From positions 1,302,001-1,366,000 of the forward strand of contig NZ_CP025815.1 in NCBI RefSeq assembly GCF_003352045.1: a stretch of DNA of 64,000 bases. Direction: 5' to 3'. A program made the translations under genes and the position numbers. Positions within the stretch are counted from its first letter, which is position 1; each line of letters opens with the position of its first letter. The notes under the pieces were generated by a model. That model had not been told where the DNA came from, searched no databases, and saw only the letters and a program-made list of their open reading frames with translations. This document shows positions 48,063 to 56,621 of this stretch, one piece after another. Source of the stretch: Sulfitobacter sp. JL08 (lineage in GTDB: Bacteria; Pseudomonadota; Alphaproteobacteria; Rhodobacterales; Rhodobacteraceae).

Positions 48063-49370
48063 CTAATAATTTGATCTGATCTGAACGCAGGTATCGGTCT
48101 CGGTGTTGTACATCCCGCAGCCAAGGCCCGGCCAATCGGAAACCAGCACGGCCGAGTCCGCCAGAAAGTCGGTCCACGCATCACCCTGCACCGGATCGGT
48201 CTGGCTGATGATGTCGAACTGACCATCGGCGCGGATCTCGCCGATCAGAACCGGCTTGGCGAGGTGATGGTTCGGGAGCATCACGGCGGTTCCACCGGTC
48301 AGGTTCGGAACCTCAAGACCGTACATCTCGGCGCGCACAGCGTCGACATCGGTGGTGCCAGCCGCTTCCACCGCCTGAACCCACATGTGGAAACCGATGT
48401 AGTGGGCTTCCATCGGGTCGTTGGTCACACGGTCTTCGGTGCCGATGAACTCATGCCACGCAGCGATGAACGCCTCGTTCTCCCGGGTTTCAGCCGACTG
48501 GAAGTAGTTCCATGCCGCTAGGTGCCCTTCAAGCGGACCGGTGTCGACACCGGCCAGTTCCTCTTCGCCAACGGAGAAGGCCACGACCGGAATGTCATCA
48601 GCTTCGACGCCTTGTGCGGCCAGTTCGGAGTAGAAGCCAATATTGGCGTCACCATTAATTGTGGAGATCACGCCGACCTGTTCGCCGGTTTCCCCGAGGG
48701 CCACAACGTCTGCCACGATCGAGGACCAGTCGGAGTGCCCGAACGGGGTGTAGTTGACGAAGATGTTTTCCTGCGGAACGCCGGCATCCAGCAAGTATTG
48801 CTCAAGGATGCGGTTCGTGGTCCGCGGGTAGACGTAGTCGGTGCCCAGAAGCGCGAAGGATTCAACGCCAAGCTCTTCGAGGAAGTAATCGACCGCCGGG
48901 ATCGCCTGCTGGTTCGGCGCGGCGCCGGTGTAGAAGACGTTCCGCGAGCTTTCCTCGCCTTCGTACTGCACCGGGTAAAACATCAAGCCGTTCAGCTCTT
49001 CGATCACCGGAAGGACCGACTTTCGGCTCACCGAAGTCCATGCGCCAAAGATGACGTCAACCTCGTGCACAGTCAGCAGTTCCCACGCGCGCTCAGCGAA
49101 AAGCGGCCAGTCTGACGCCGGATCGACGACAACAGCCTCAAGCTCACAGCCCAGAACACCGCCGGCGGCATTCTGTTTGTCGATGAGCATTTCCATCGTG
49201 TCTCTGAGCGTCGTTTCCGAGATCGCCATCGTGCCCGATAGCGAGTGCAGGACGCCAACCTTGATTGGGCAGTCTTCGGCAGCAACAGGAGAAGACATGC
49301 CAAGCAAGACTGCAGCCAATTTGGCTAAGCTTTTGCGATTCAACGTTTGGCTCCAGATAGATCGTGGCAT
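48063..49370 (-). CDS. Orphan UrtA-like urea/amide-binding periplasmic protein
   Basis: A 435-residue type I binding protein with a signal peptide (LAKLAAVLLGMSSPVAAE). IKVGVLHSLSGTMAISETTL, FGAWTSVSRKSVLPVIEE and LFYPVQYEGEE-like LMFYPVQYEGEESSRNVFY are hallmarks of UrtA. Length is normal. None of urtBCDE is present, so it cannot import by itself; it may present urea or an amide to the membrane kinase encoded two genes upstream. GGAG lies eight bases before ATG 49370. It is the last gene of the operon. Confidence 0.85.
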   Translation of the reverse strand: MPRSIWSQTLNRKSLAKLAAVLLGMSSPVAAEDCPIKVGVLHSLSGTMAISETTLRDTMEMLIDKQNAAGGVLGCELEAVVVDPASDWPLFAERAWELLTVHEVDVIFGAWTSVSRKSVLPVIEELNGLMFYPVQYEGEESSRNVFYTGAAPNQQAIPAVDYFLEELGVESFALLGTDYVYPRTTNRILEQYLLDAGVPQENIFVNYTPFGHSDWSSIVADVVALGETGEQVGVISTINGDANIGFYSELAAQGVEADDIPVVAFSVGEEELAGVDTGPLEGHLAAWNYFQSAETRENEAFIAAWHEFIGTEDRVTNDPMEAHYIGFHMWVQAVEAAGTTDVDAVRAEMYGLEVPNLTGGTAVMLPNHHLAKPVLIGEIRADGQFDIISQTDPVQGDAWTDFLADSAVLVSDWPGLGCGMYNTETDTCVQIRSNY

Positions 49371-49374
49371 ATTG

Positions 49375-50400
49375 CTAACTCCGCCGAGCAATTGTGTTTG
49401 CGATAATCGAGAGAAGAAGGCCCAGAGTAAAATATCCCAAGACCACTTCGCTGATCACGAGGATCTCTCCGTAAACGTTCTCAGCTGTTACATCGCCATA
49501 TCCCAGCGTCGTATATGTAACCAACGAGACGTAGAAGGGTGTAAACCAGCTTTGCGCTGAGTTGGAATAATCCATCATTCCCCACCCCAGCCACATATCA
49601 AACGAATAAATGATCCCGTACAGCGTTGCGAGAAATAGCGCGTAAGCTCCCACTTTTAGAAGGCTGCGGCCGTGATCAAATAGTCCCCAAGCCTTGAACA
49701 AAATTTGCTCAACGGACTTCGCAAAACCGGCAGGCATATTTGAAATAGATGCTTCCAAGGTGTCTATGTAGTCCTGATCCCTAGCGTCTCTTACAAAAAG
49801 CGCGTTGCCGTAAACAGAGTCTATGCTGCGAATTCCAAGGTAGCGCCCGCTCATATCTTTTAAGTTGCCGTAGACAACGCCGGTCACATTGGCCCCTTCA
49901 ACCCGAGCGGTGCAGAATGACGCGCGCGAGATATTTGCGTTTTCCAGGCAGGTATCACGAAGGTCGGCGTTTGTTAGGTTTGCATCACGGAGGTCCGCGC
50001 CAGTGAGATCCGCCCCGGCAAGATTTGCTCCACGCAAATCTGCGCCAGAGAGATCGGCCTCCGTTAGATCGGCGTTCTGCAGATTTGCAGCCGTCAGTGT
50101 GGCAGCGCTCAGCGTCGCCTTGTAGAGTCCGGCATTCGAAAGATCCGCACCTGACAGTTCCGTGCGATCCATCTTGGCGTGCTTTAAGTTTGCAGATGAC
50201 AGCCTGGCTTCGAAGAGGTCTGCGCCGGTGAGGTCAAGTCCTGAAAGGTTGCGTTCCGATAGGTCCGCCTCGGAAAGGTCGGCCCCGGCGAAGACCGCCG
50301 GAGTATCAGGGTAACTTGAGAGGAAAAGCTCCCAGTCCGTCACTTCACCGTTAAGTGCCTGTAATGCCTCATCAAGCCCCGGAGCCTGTTTGCCAGCCAT
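49375..50400 (-). CDS. Pentapeptide-repeat protein fused to a K+ channel pore
   Basis: A 341-residue protein. Residues about 38-185 hold roughly 25 A(D/N)Lxx repeats (FAGADLSEADLSERNLSG, ADLTGADLRDANLTNADLRD), forming a right-handed beta-helix. Residues about 245-335 contain two membrane helices around the selectivity filter TYTTLGYGDVT (near residue 300), as in two-TM K+ channels. There is no RCK domain, so the cytoplasmic repeat region may do the gating. It starts 28 bases after the hybrid-kinase stop and is followed 4 bases later by the UrtA-like gene. Confidence 0.85.
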   Translation of the reverse strand: MAGKQAPGLDEALQALNGEVTDWELFLSSYPDTPAVFAGADLSEADLSERNLSGLDLTGADLFEARLSSANLKHAKMDRTELSGADLSNAGLYKATLSAATLTAANLQNADLTEADLSGADLRGANLAGADLTGADLRDANLTNADLRDTCLENANISRASFCTARVEGANVTGVVYGNLKDMSGRYLGIRSIDSVYGNALFVRDARDQDYIDTLEASISNMPAGFAKSVEQILFKAWGLFDHGRSLLKVGAYALFLATLYGIIYSFDMWLGWGMMDYSNSAQSWFTPFYVSLVTYTTLGYGDVTAENVYGEILVISEVVLGYFTLGLLLSIIANTIARRS

Positions 50401-50428
50401 TTCTTTCAAATTAAAAATTCCTAACGCT

Positions 50429-53400
50429 CTATCGATTAACCAGCGACAGTATTTCTTCCAATACGCCCTCCACATCTCCGCCAGATTTTTGCACGACATC
50501 GCTAACACTGGTCTGAAGGCGTTTTCGGTCTTCGGTGTTCAGTTCCATCGCTGTAACAATAATTATTGGAGTGTTGGCTGATGGATGGTCGCTTGATCTG
50601 AGCCTTTCCAGAAACTCAAACCCATCCATGACCGGCATCATGAGATCCAGCAGAATAAGTTCGAATTCATGCTGTTCTGTTTTCCCAAGCGCAATCTTTC
50701 CGTTCTCCGCTTCGTCGACCTCCCAGCCGTCGCCTTGAAGCGTGCGTACCATCGTTTCGCGAGCAGCCGGATCGTCTTCAACGACAAGCGCTGTCTTTTG
50801 ACCGCTCGACGCATACTTTTTAACAAGCCCTGACAGCCTGGCCTTATCAACAGGTTTTTGAAGGGATTCAACGGCACCAAGTGAGTAACTCATGGCCTTG
50901 TCTCCAACCATCGAAATCATCACAACCGGAATATCTTTCAATGTGTTGTCAGCCTTAAGTCGGCGGAGGACTGTCCAGCCGTCCATTCCGGGCATCATCA
51001 CATCCAGCGTTATAAGGGCGGGCATGTGTTCCGCTGCTAGAGCCAAACCTTCAGCGCCTGACTTGGCCAACAACACCGAACAGCCTTCTGCTTCCAGGCG
51101 TTTCTTCAGAAGCTCACGAGCCAATGCCTCATCATCAATGACAAGGACTGTGTTTCGATCAGAAGCGTCCTCAATTGGCTGACTTGAAGCCGTTTCCGTC
51201 CCTTGGTCCGGTGAGGAAGGCTCGGGCGTTGCGTCTGAAATGCGCGCCTCCTCTTCAAGACCTTGGTGCTTCTTTGCGGCTTTCTTGGGCAGTGTGACGA
51301 TAAAACTTGAACCCTGCCCAATTGTACTTTCGACACGGATGCTGCCGCCCATCATTTCGCAAAATCTCTTCACGAGGGCGAGCCCTAGACCGGTTCCACC
51401 GTAATCGCGTGTCGTAGATTCATCCGCTTGAGAGAATTCCGCGAATATGTGCTCAATCTTGTCTTCAGGGATTCCGATCCCGGTATCGGTGACCGCAAAC
51501 CGAATTGCCGGTTCATTAGATATGGAGGCCGCATTGGCAGAAAGAGTAATCTTTCCTTCCTTTGTGAACTTCGCGGCGTTGGAGATCAGATTGAAGAGGA
51601 TCTGGCGAACTTTCGTTACATCGCCGTGCATGGAGCCTAGTTCCTGATCGACATCCAGAACGAGCTCATTGGCGTTCTTTTCGATTAGGCTAAGTGCTGT
51701 ACTAGCAACGTCTTCTGCAATGTCCTTGACGGCGAAGTCTTCAAGGAACAAATCCATTTTTCCAGCTTCGATCTTGGAGAGGTCCAGCACGTCGTTAATC
51801 AGGGACAGAAGATGCTTACCAGCGTTGGTAATCTTGTTCAGATCGCCGAGCATGTCTTCTAGCCCGTCATCTTCAGCATCCTCCGCCAACATTTCTGAGT
51901 ATCCAATGATCGCATTCATCGGTGTGCGAAGTTCGTGGCTCATATTTGCAAGGAACGCGCTCTTTGCTTCATTCGCCCGTTCCGCCTGCTCACGCGCCTC
52001 CTCGGCTTTTCGTTCCAGTTCCAAGCGTTCCGTTATGTCTTCGACGAGCCCGATATAGAAGATTTCATCTCCGACTTGAACTTCCTCAACCCGCGCCTCC
52101 AGTTTGAATACCGATCCATCTTTTCGAACGGCGTTAACGATCCGACTTTGACCAACAACCGTTGACGATCCACCTTGAACCCGGCGCTCAAGATAAAGGT
52201 CGTGCTCAACGGCGACGCTTGTTTCCATCAAGATCTTGATGTTCTTTCCAAGAATGTCCGACGCATAGTAACCAAAAATTTGTTCAGCAGCCGAGCTGAA
52301 TGTCTCAATTGTTCCCTTTCTGTCAATAGAAAGGATACCAATGGGACTGGCTTCAATAATCTTCGATATTCTCTGCTCACTAAACGCGAGATCGCCTTGA
52401 ATCTTCTTTAAGTTTTCGTTCTGTGCAACGAGCTCAGCTTCGTTACGCTTGATCGTTGTGATGTCGGTAACGACCCCGACGAGTCCTCCTCCGCTGATTG
52501 GCGTTGTTCTGATTTCAATCGTCCGGCCAGCCGCCGTATTGAGGACAGCGTTTGAGGAGTGGCCCTCGGCGAGGGCTTCCATCCGCGTACGGATTAGCTG
52601 TTCAGTATCTCCAAGCCCGTAGTCACCGTTTTCCGCGTGCCAGCGAATGACCTCCTCTTCCGGCTGCCCCGGTTCGACCAGCCTTGAGGGCAGCGCAAGC
52701 ATCTCGGTGTAGCGCTCATTTGCCAGGACGTAATTCATGTCGGCATCAAGCATGTAGATGCCGTTCGACATCTTCGACAACGCAAGCTGAAGCTGGGCCG
52801 AAGCCTCGTTTAATTCGGTCGTCCGTGCAGCCACGGTTGATTCCAACATCGACTTTTGGTTTTCAACTTCCTCAAGAGACTGAATAATTGATAAGCGTAA
52901 TGCCTCGAAATTCTGCGCAAGCTCGCCAATCTCGTCGCTTGTTTGCACCTCAATGGGCTCGTCAAGTTCGCCAGCGGTTAGTCTCGCGGTGCTGCCAGAC
53001 AGCAGCCTTAGTGGACGGGTGAGTGAAATTGAAAACAGATAGGACGCATAGATTGCGATGGCCAGAACTATGGAAGCGACCAAGATCAATCGGTCGATCA
53101 GTTGATCCGCATCGTGCAGGGCTTCTTCGCGATCGATCTCGCTCATAATGACCCAATCTAGCCCCGACATCTCAAGCGGGCGATATGAGGACAAGACTTC
53201 GACATTTCTGTAGTCGGGGAAGATCTCTGTTCCGGTGCGTCCTGAGAGAGCTGCCCGCGTTCCAACGGTATCGACCTCTTGCAAGCCAACGGAACTGTTC
53301 GTCCGTTCAATTTGGTCGATGATCGAGCTTGAAAGGCCAACCTCACCGATCAATTCGAGATACTCTTCTCGATCTTCGATCAGAAATCTCGACTGATTGC

Positions 53401-54346
53401 GCAAGAGCTTGTCACGGCCAACAAGATATGCTTCGCCGGATTCACCCAAACCAACGTCGCTCCAAGCCTCGTTGGAAGTCATGATCGCGTTGATCCTGCT
53501 GAGAGGAAGTTGTACGGCAAGCACCCCAATCGGTATTGCTCCATCGTAAACGGGCAGAGCGGCGAAAGCCGCCGGTGCATCGAATGAGGGGACATACGGT
53601 TCGAAATCGGCGAGGATGACTTGACCAGGACTGGCAGCCATCGCTGCCGTTACTGCTTGTGCGAGGTTCGTGTTTGAATGCGGGCCGTCTAATAGGCTCG
53701 TGCCAAAATCGATTTCACGTTCAACGGAGTACACAATGCGGCCGTCATCAGGTTCAACCAGAAAGACGTCATAAAAACCGAAACGGTTCTGAAATTCGCT
53801 TAGTGGCTGATCCAATTTTGAAAATGCAGACCCAAAATATGTTTCAAATTGCGCCTCATCCACAAGTCGTGGATCGACGATGTACTGGTTCTGCAGAAAA
53901 ATCGCCAATCGGTCCTGGGGTAACAGTTCGTCGATCAGAGTATCATCTGCAGTGGAACCGGATTCCATCTCATACCGTTGTAGAAAATCCTCAAAGTAGT
54001 ATTTCGTTAATTTATCTTGAGATTGCGATGTTATGAGTTCATCGGACGTCTTTAGATAAACGACACCCCGTCGCAGTTTTTGGAGGTGCTCTTTCAGAGA
54101 TGCGCTTTCCGCAATGAAGTTAAGCTCATCCTCGACTTGGGAGAAATAGCCCTCAATTTGTTGCGCTTTGAGCTCACGAACGGCTGTCAGTCTTTCGAAC
54201 GCCGCACGCTTCAGGGCTTCATTGGACGAGTATCCAGCCAATACGGCCGCGATACAGACAGCAGCCATGGAAATGACTATGCTGATCGCCGCCAGTTTGG
54301 TGCCGATCGTCAATCCCATTTTTGAGATTGGCCTTTCAGTCTTCAT
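50429..54346 (-). CDS. Hybrid sensor histidine kinase: Cache-HAMP-PAS-PAS-HisKA-HATPase-REC-REC
   Basis: A 1305-residue inner-membrane kinase. TM1 is near residues 12-38 and TM2 near 420-445, enclosing a large Cache-like periplasmic sensor. HAMP follows (SLTRPLRLLSGSTARLTAGE), then two PAS domains (SNGIYMLDADMNYVLANERY; SPIGILSIDRKGTIETFSSA). The phospho-accepting His is residue 804 in NMSHELRTPMNAIIG. HATPase boxes NLISNAAKFT, DTGIGIPED and GTGLGLALVK are intact. Two receiver domains carry Asp 1115 (LDVMMPGMDG) and Asp 1234 (LDLMMPVMDG). The start at 54346, with GGGAGCAGG upstream, overlaps the PilJ-like gene by 11 bases. It is probably the phosphate source for the operon's other receivers. 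Confidence 0.93.
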   Translation of the reverse strand: MKTERPISKMGLTIGTKLAAISIVISMAAVCIAAVLAGYSSNEALKRAAFERLTAVRELKAQQIEGYFSQVEDELNFIAESASLKEHLQKLRRGVVYLKTSDELITSQSQDKLTKYYFEDFLQRYEMESGSTADDTLIDELLPQDRLAIFLQNQYIVDPRLVDEAQFETYFGSAFSKLDQPLSEFQNRFGFYDVFLVEPDDGRIVYSVEREIDFGTSLLDGPHSNTNLAQAVTAAMAASPGQVILADFEPYVPSFDAPAAFAALPVYDGAIPIGVLAVQLPLSRINAIMTSNEAWSDVGLGESGEAYLVGRDKLLRNQSRFLIEDREEYLELIGEVGLSSSIIDQIERTNSSVGLQEVDTVGTRAALSGRTGTEIFPDYRNVEVLSSYRPLEMSGLDWVIMSEIDREEALHDADQLIDRLILVASIVLAIAIYASYLFSISLTRPLRLLSGSTARLTAGELDEPIEVQTSDEIGELAQNFEALRLSIIQSLEEVENQKSMLESTVAARTTELNEASAQLQLALSKMSNGIYMLDADMNYVLANERYTEMLALPSRLVEPGQPEEEVIRWHAENGDYGLGDTEQLIRTRMEALAEGHSSNAVLNTAAGRTIEIRTTPISGGGLVGVVTDITTIKRNEAELVAQNENLKKIQGDLAFSEQRISKIIEASPIGILSIDRKGTIETFSSAAEQIFGYYASDILGKNIKILMETSVAVEHDLYLERRVQGGSSTVVGQSRIVNAVRKDGSVFKLEARVEEVQVGDEIFYIGLVEDITERLELERKAEEAREQAERANEAKSAFLANMSHELRTPMNAIIGYSEMLAEDAEDDGLEDMLGDLNKITNAGKHLLSLINDVLDLSKIEAGKMDLFLEDFAVKDIAEDVASTALSLIEKNANELVLDVDQELGSMHGDVTKVRQILFNLISNAAKFTKEGKITLSANAASISNEPAIRFAVTDTGIGIPEDKIEHIFAEFSQADESTTRDYGGTGLGLALVKRFCEMMGGSIRVESTIGQGSSFIVTLPKKAAKKHQGLEEEARISDATPEPSSPDQGTETASSQPIEDASDRNTVLVIDDEALARELLKKRLEAEGCSVLLAKSGAEGLALAAEHMPALITLDVMMPGMDGWTVLRRLKADNTLKDIPVVMISMVGDKAMSYSLGAVESLQKPVDKARLSGLVKKYASSGQKTALVVEDDPAARETMVRTLQGDGWEVDEAENGKIALGKTEQHEFELILLDLMMPVMDGFEFLERLRSSDHPSANTPIIIVTAMELNTEDRKRLQTSVSDVVQKSGGDVEGVLEEILSLVNR

Positions 54347-55301
54347 ATCCCTGCTCCCTTCCTGCGGCGGCCTCTTCATATAGCAGAACTATTGCGTTCA
54401 TCCTCTTGAGAAGATCTTCTGCTTGTTTGTCGACATCGAGGATGTCACCGGTAACCTGAGTTCCGGTGGACCTTGTGTTAGTTGAAATAAACTCCCTAAG
54501 CGCCGCCCAGTCACCTTGAACTGAGTTTAGACGTTCAATGACTGGCTGAGATTTTGCATCTTTCAGCGCTCCAGGTGTCACCCGGTTCAGAATATTCAGC
54601 GATATGCTAAACCTGTTCATGATTCTGAAGAGTTCCTGACGGGTATCAGGTGACGCTAATCCGCTACGAGAGAGGCATAGCAACAGAACCAGCCTTTGAG
54701 TAAACATGCGCTGTCGACCTGAGATATTGATGAGCATGGCCATTTGCTCGGAAAGCTCTGCGCTTTTGTAAACTCTCTCGATCAGGTTGACCGCGGCATC
54801 CATTTCGGCAAGCGCAGGACCGTTGAGGTCCGAAATCGCCTGCAGATGCGCTTGCTCGACGCGTCGGCGCTCGATCGCATCACGGATGGTCTGGCCATAC
54901 GGGGAGAAGGCATTGTTCGCGCGTGTCAGCGCACTCAAAACCGAGGCATTGGTTTCCGGCTCAAGTCCGAGCTCGTCGTCCCCGTCCTTCAACCCAGCTT
55001 CGGCTATCTGATGCAGCGCCACTGTCTCTGCAGCAGCCGCAAGAAGTGGGGCTGGATCGGGGTTCTGATAGGCAAGACAGACAAACTTTCCGGCTCGCTG
55101 GATCAGCATCCGCTGGCGGCCTGACAAGTTGATTCTGCGAGGCCCATCAGAACGCTCTGCTTGCGCGAGCAGATCCCTCGGATGTACCAAAAGCATCGAG
55201 GCAAAGACGCCGCCGCCCATAAGCAGCGCCCGGCGTTTGAAGAGCTTCTGGAAAGACTCCATTCCACCATATCCCGTTCTGTTGACAGAGTTCTTGTTCA
55301 T
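54336..55301 (-). CDS. Periplasmic protein with two PilJ-type (nitrate-sensor-like) domains
   Basis: A 321-residue protein with an RR-containing signal (FKRRALLMGGGVFASMLLV) and no other membrane segment. Two copies of the PilJ/NarX-like motif are visible: NLSGRQRMLIQRAGKFVC (near residue 59) and NISGRQRMFTQRLVLLLC (near residue 190). This motif binds nitrate in NarX-type sensors and occurs in type IV pilus chemoreceptors. Here it is free of any kinase or chemoreceptor output, so it may deliver a ligand signal to the hybrid kinase made next. Its ATG overlaps the amt stop (ATGA). Confidence 0.8.
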   Translation of the reverse strand: MNKNSVNRTGYGGMESFQKLFKRRALLMGGGVFASMLLVHPRDLLAQAERSDGPRRINLSGRQRMLIQRAGKFVCLAYQNPDPAPLLAAAAETVALHQIAEAGLKDGDDELGLEPETNASVLSALTRANNAFSPYGQTIRDAIERRRVEQAHLQAISDLNGPALAEMDAAVNLIERVYKSAELSEQMAMLINISGRQRMFTQRLVLLLCLSRSGLASPDTRQELFRIMNRFSISLNILNRVTPGALKDAKSQPVIERLNSVQGDWAALREFISTNTRSTGTQVTGDILDVDKQAEDLLKRMNAIVLLYEEAAAGREQGYED

Positions 55302-56545
55302 GGCCTTGTTCCAACGGGCGTTGATATTGAAGCTTGCAGTTCACTCTCCTGATGAATCCCGAGCTCAGAGATATTGAGCCCGGAGATTTCATCCTCCCTG
55401 GTCACCCTGAACCGGAAAATCGCGTTGCCAGCCGAGAAGACCAGAAAGGCCATTCCGAAGGTCCAGATGCCGTAGACAAGGACACCGAGCCCCTGAACTC
55501 CGACCTGTTCTAGGCGGCTCAGGCCTGTGTCGAGGGTGTCAAGATCCCCGTAGAGACCGGTTGCCAGTGTGCCCCATATCCCGGCCCCCAGGTGCACAGG
55601 GACTGCCCCGACCGCATCGTCGATCTTCAGGGTTTCGAGGACCTGGCTGACAAAGACGACGATCATGCCGCCAACCAGGCCAATCAGGGCAGCGGATCCT
55701 GTCGAGACGGCGAAACAATTCGCGGTAACGGCGACTAGCCCACCCAGTGCGCCATTGATGAACTGATCAACGTCGAGCCGCTGGTTGACCGCATAGCGAA
55801 GCCCACCGGCCGAAATGGCGCCGACGCATCCCCCGACAACCGTGTTGATCAGGATCGACGGCACAGTGTCATCCAGCACCAATGTGCTGCCACCGTTGAA
55901 GCCAAGCCAGCCGATGAAGAGAAGAAGAGCGCCAAGTGTGGCGGTGGGCATGTTTGACGGGGTGATGGCCTGGGCGTCCGAGCCGTCATCAAAGCGCCCC
56001 AAGCGCGGGCCGATAATCAAGACAAGCGCGAGCCCAGCCCAGCCGCCAACGCTGTGAACCACCGTCGAACCGGCAAAATCCACAAACCCCAAATCCGCAA
56101 GCCAGCCCGATCCTTCTGCTATGCGACCGGCCCAACTCCAGTGACCTGCAACGGGATAGAGAAGCCCGGACACGATTATAGCGGCGAAGAGATATGCGCC
56201 AAACTTCATCCGCTCGGCGACGATCCCCGATAGGATCGTGACCGATGTCACACATAACATCACTTGGAACAAGAATAAGACCGCAAGAGACGGGGTGGCC
56301 TTGGCGAAATCGAGTGCGAATAGATCCAACCCGATCCACCCTCGATAACTGAGACCATACATCAGCCCAAAGCCCACAAGCCAGAACGCCAGGACCGACA
56401 CACAGAAGTCACAGAAGTTCTTGATCGCGACGTTGATATTATTCTTCGAGCGGGTCATTCCCGTTTCGAGGCAAAGAAAACCCGCTTGCATCAAGAACAA
56501 CAAGGCACTGGCGATGACCACCCAAAGAAGATCAATGTCCTCCAT
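55298..56545 (-). CDS. amt: Ammonium transporter Amt (downstream tandem copy)
   Basis: A 415-residue Amt/MEP protein with eleven or so membrane helices. DFAGSTVVHSVGGWAGLA contains the conserved Asp and first pore His; PVHLGAGIWGTLATGL has the second pore His. FIGWLGFNGGSTLVLDD is a family signature. ATG at 56545 with GGAGG eight bases upstream is preferred over the TTG at 56548. No glnK accompanies it. It is a close tandem copy of the next gene, with tracts of identical DNA. Confidence 0.9.
   Translation of the reverse strand: MEDIDLLWVVIASALLFLMQAGFLCLETGMTRSKNNINVAIKNFCDFCVSVLAFWLVGFGLMYGLSYRGWIGLDLFALDFAKATPSLAVLFLFQVMLCVTSVTILSGIVAERMKFGAYLFAAIIVSGLLYPVAGHWSWAGRIAEGSGWLADLGFVDFAGSTVVHSVGGWAGLALVLIIGPRLGRFDDGSDAQAITPSNMPTATLGALLLFIGWLGFNGGSTLVLDDTVPSILINTVVGGCVGAISAGGLRYAVNQRLDVDQFINGALGGLVAVTANCFAVSTGSAALIGLVGGMIVVFVSQVLETLKIDDAVGAVPVHLGAGIWGTLATGLYGDLDTLDTGLSRLEQVGVQGLGVLVYGIWTFGMAFLVFSAGNAIFRFRVTREDEISGLNISELGIHQESELQASISTPVGTRP
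55925..56113. repeat. 189-bp tract identical between the tandem amt genes
   Basis: Bases 55925-56113 equal 57249-57437 at every position compared, at an offset of 1324. The flanking parts of the two genes differ, including at third codon positions. A further near-identical tract spans about 55650-55805 and its counterpart. The mosaic suggests recent gene conversion between the copies. Confidence 0.85.
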
Positions 56546-56621
56546 CAACCGATCCTCCGCCGGAAGAAGCGGTGGCTTTGCAGTTGCCCTTTAGTCGCGA
56601 CATATCGAGCGCGTAGAGGTT

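Noticed and set aside
49860-50290. Periodic short repeats that could look like a tandem array or CRISPR
   Set aside because: The period is 15 bases and stays in frame as A(D/N)Lxx codons, so it is the coding sequence of pentapeptide repeats.
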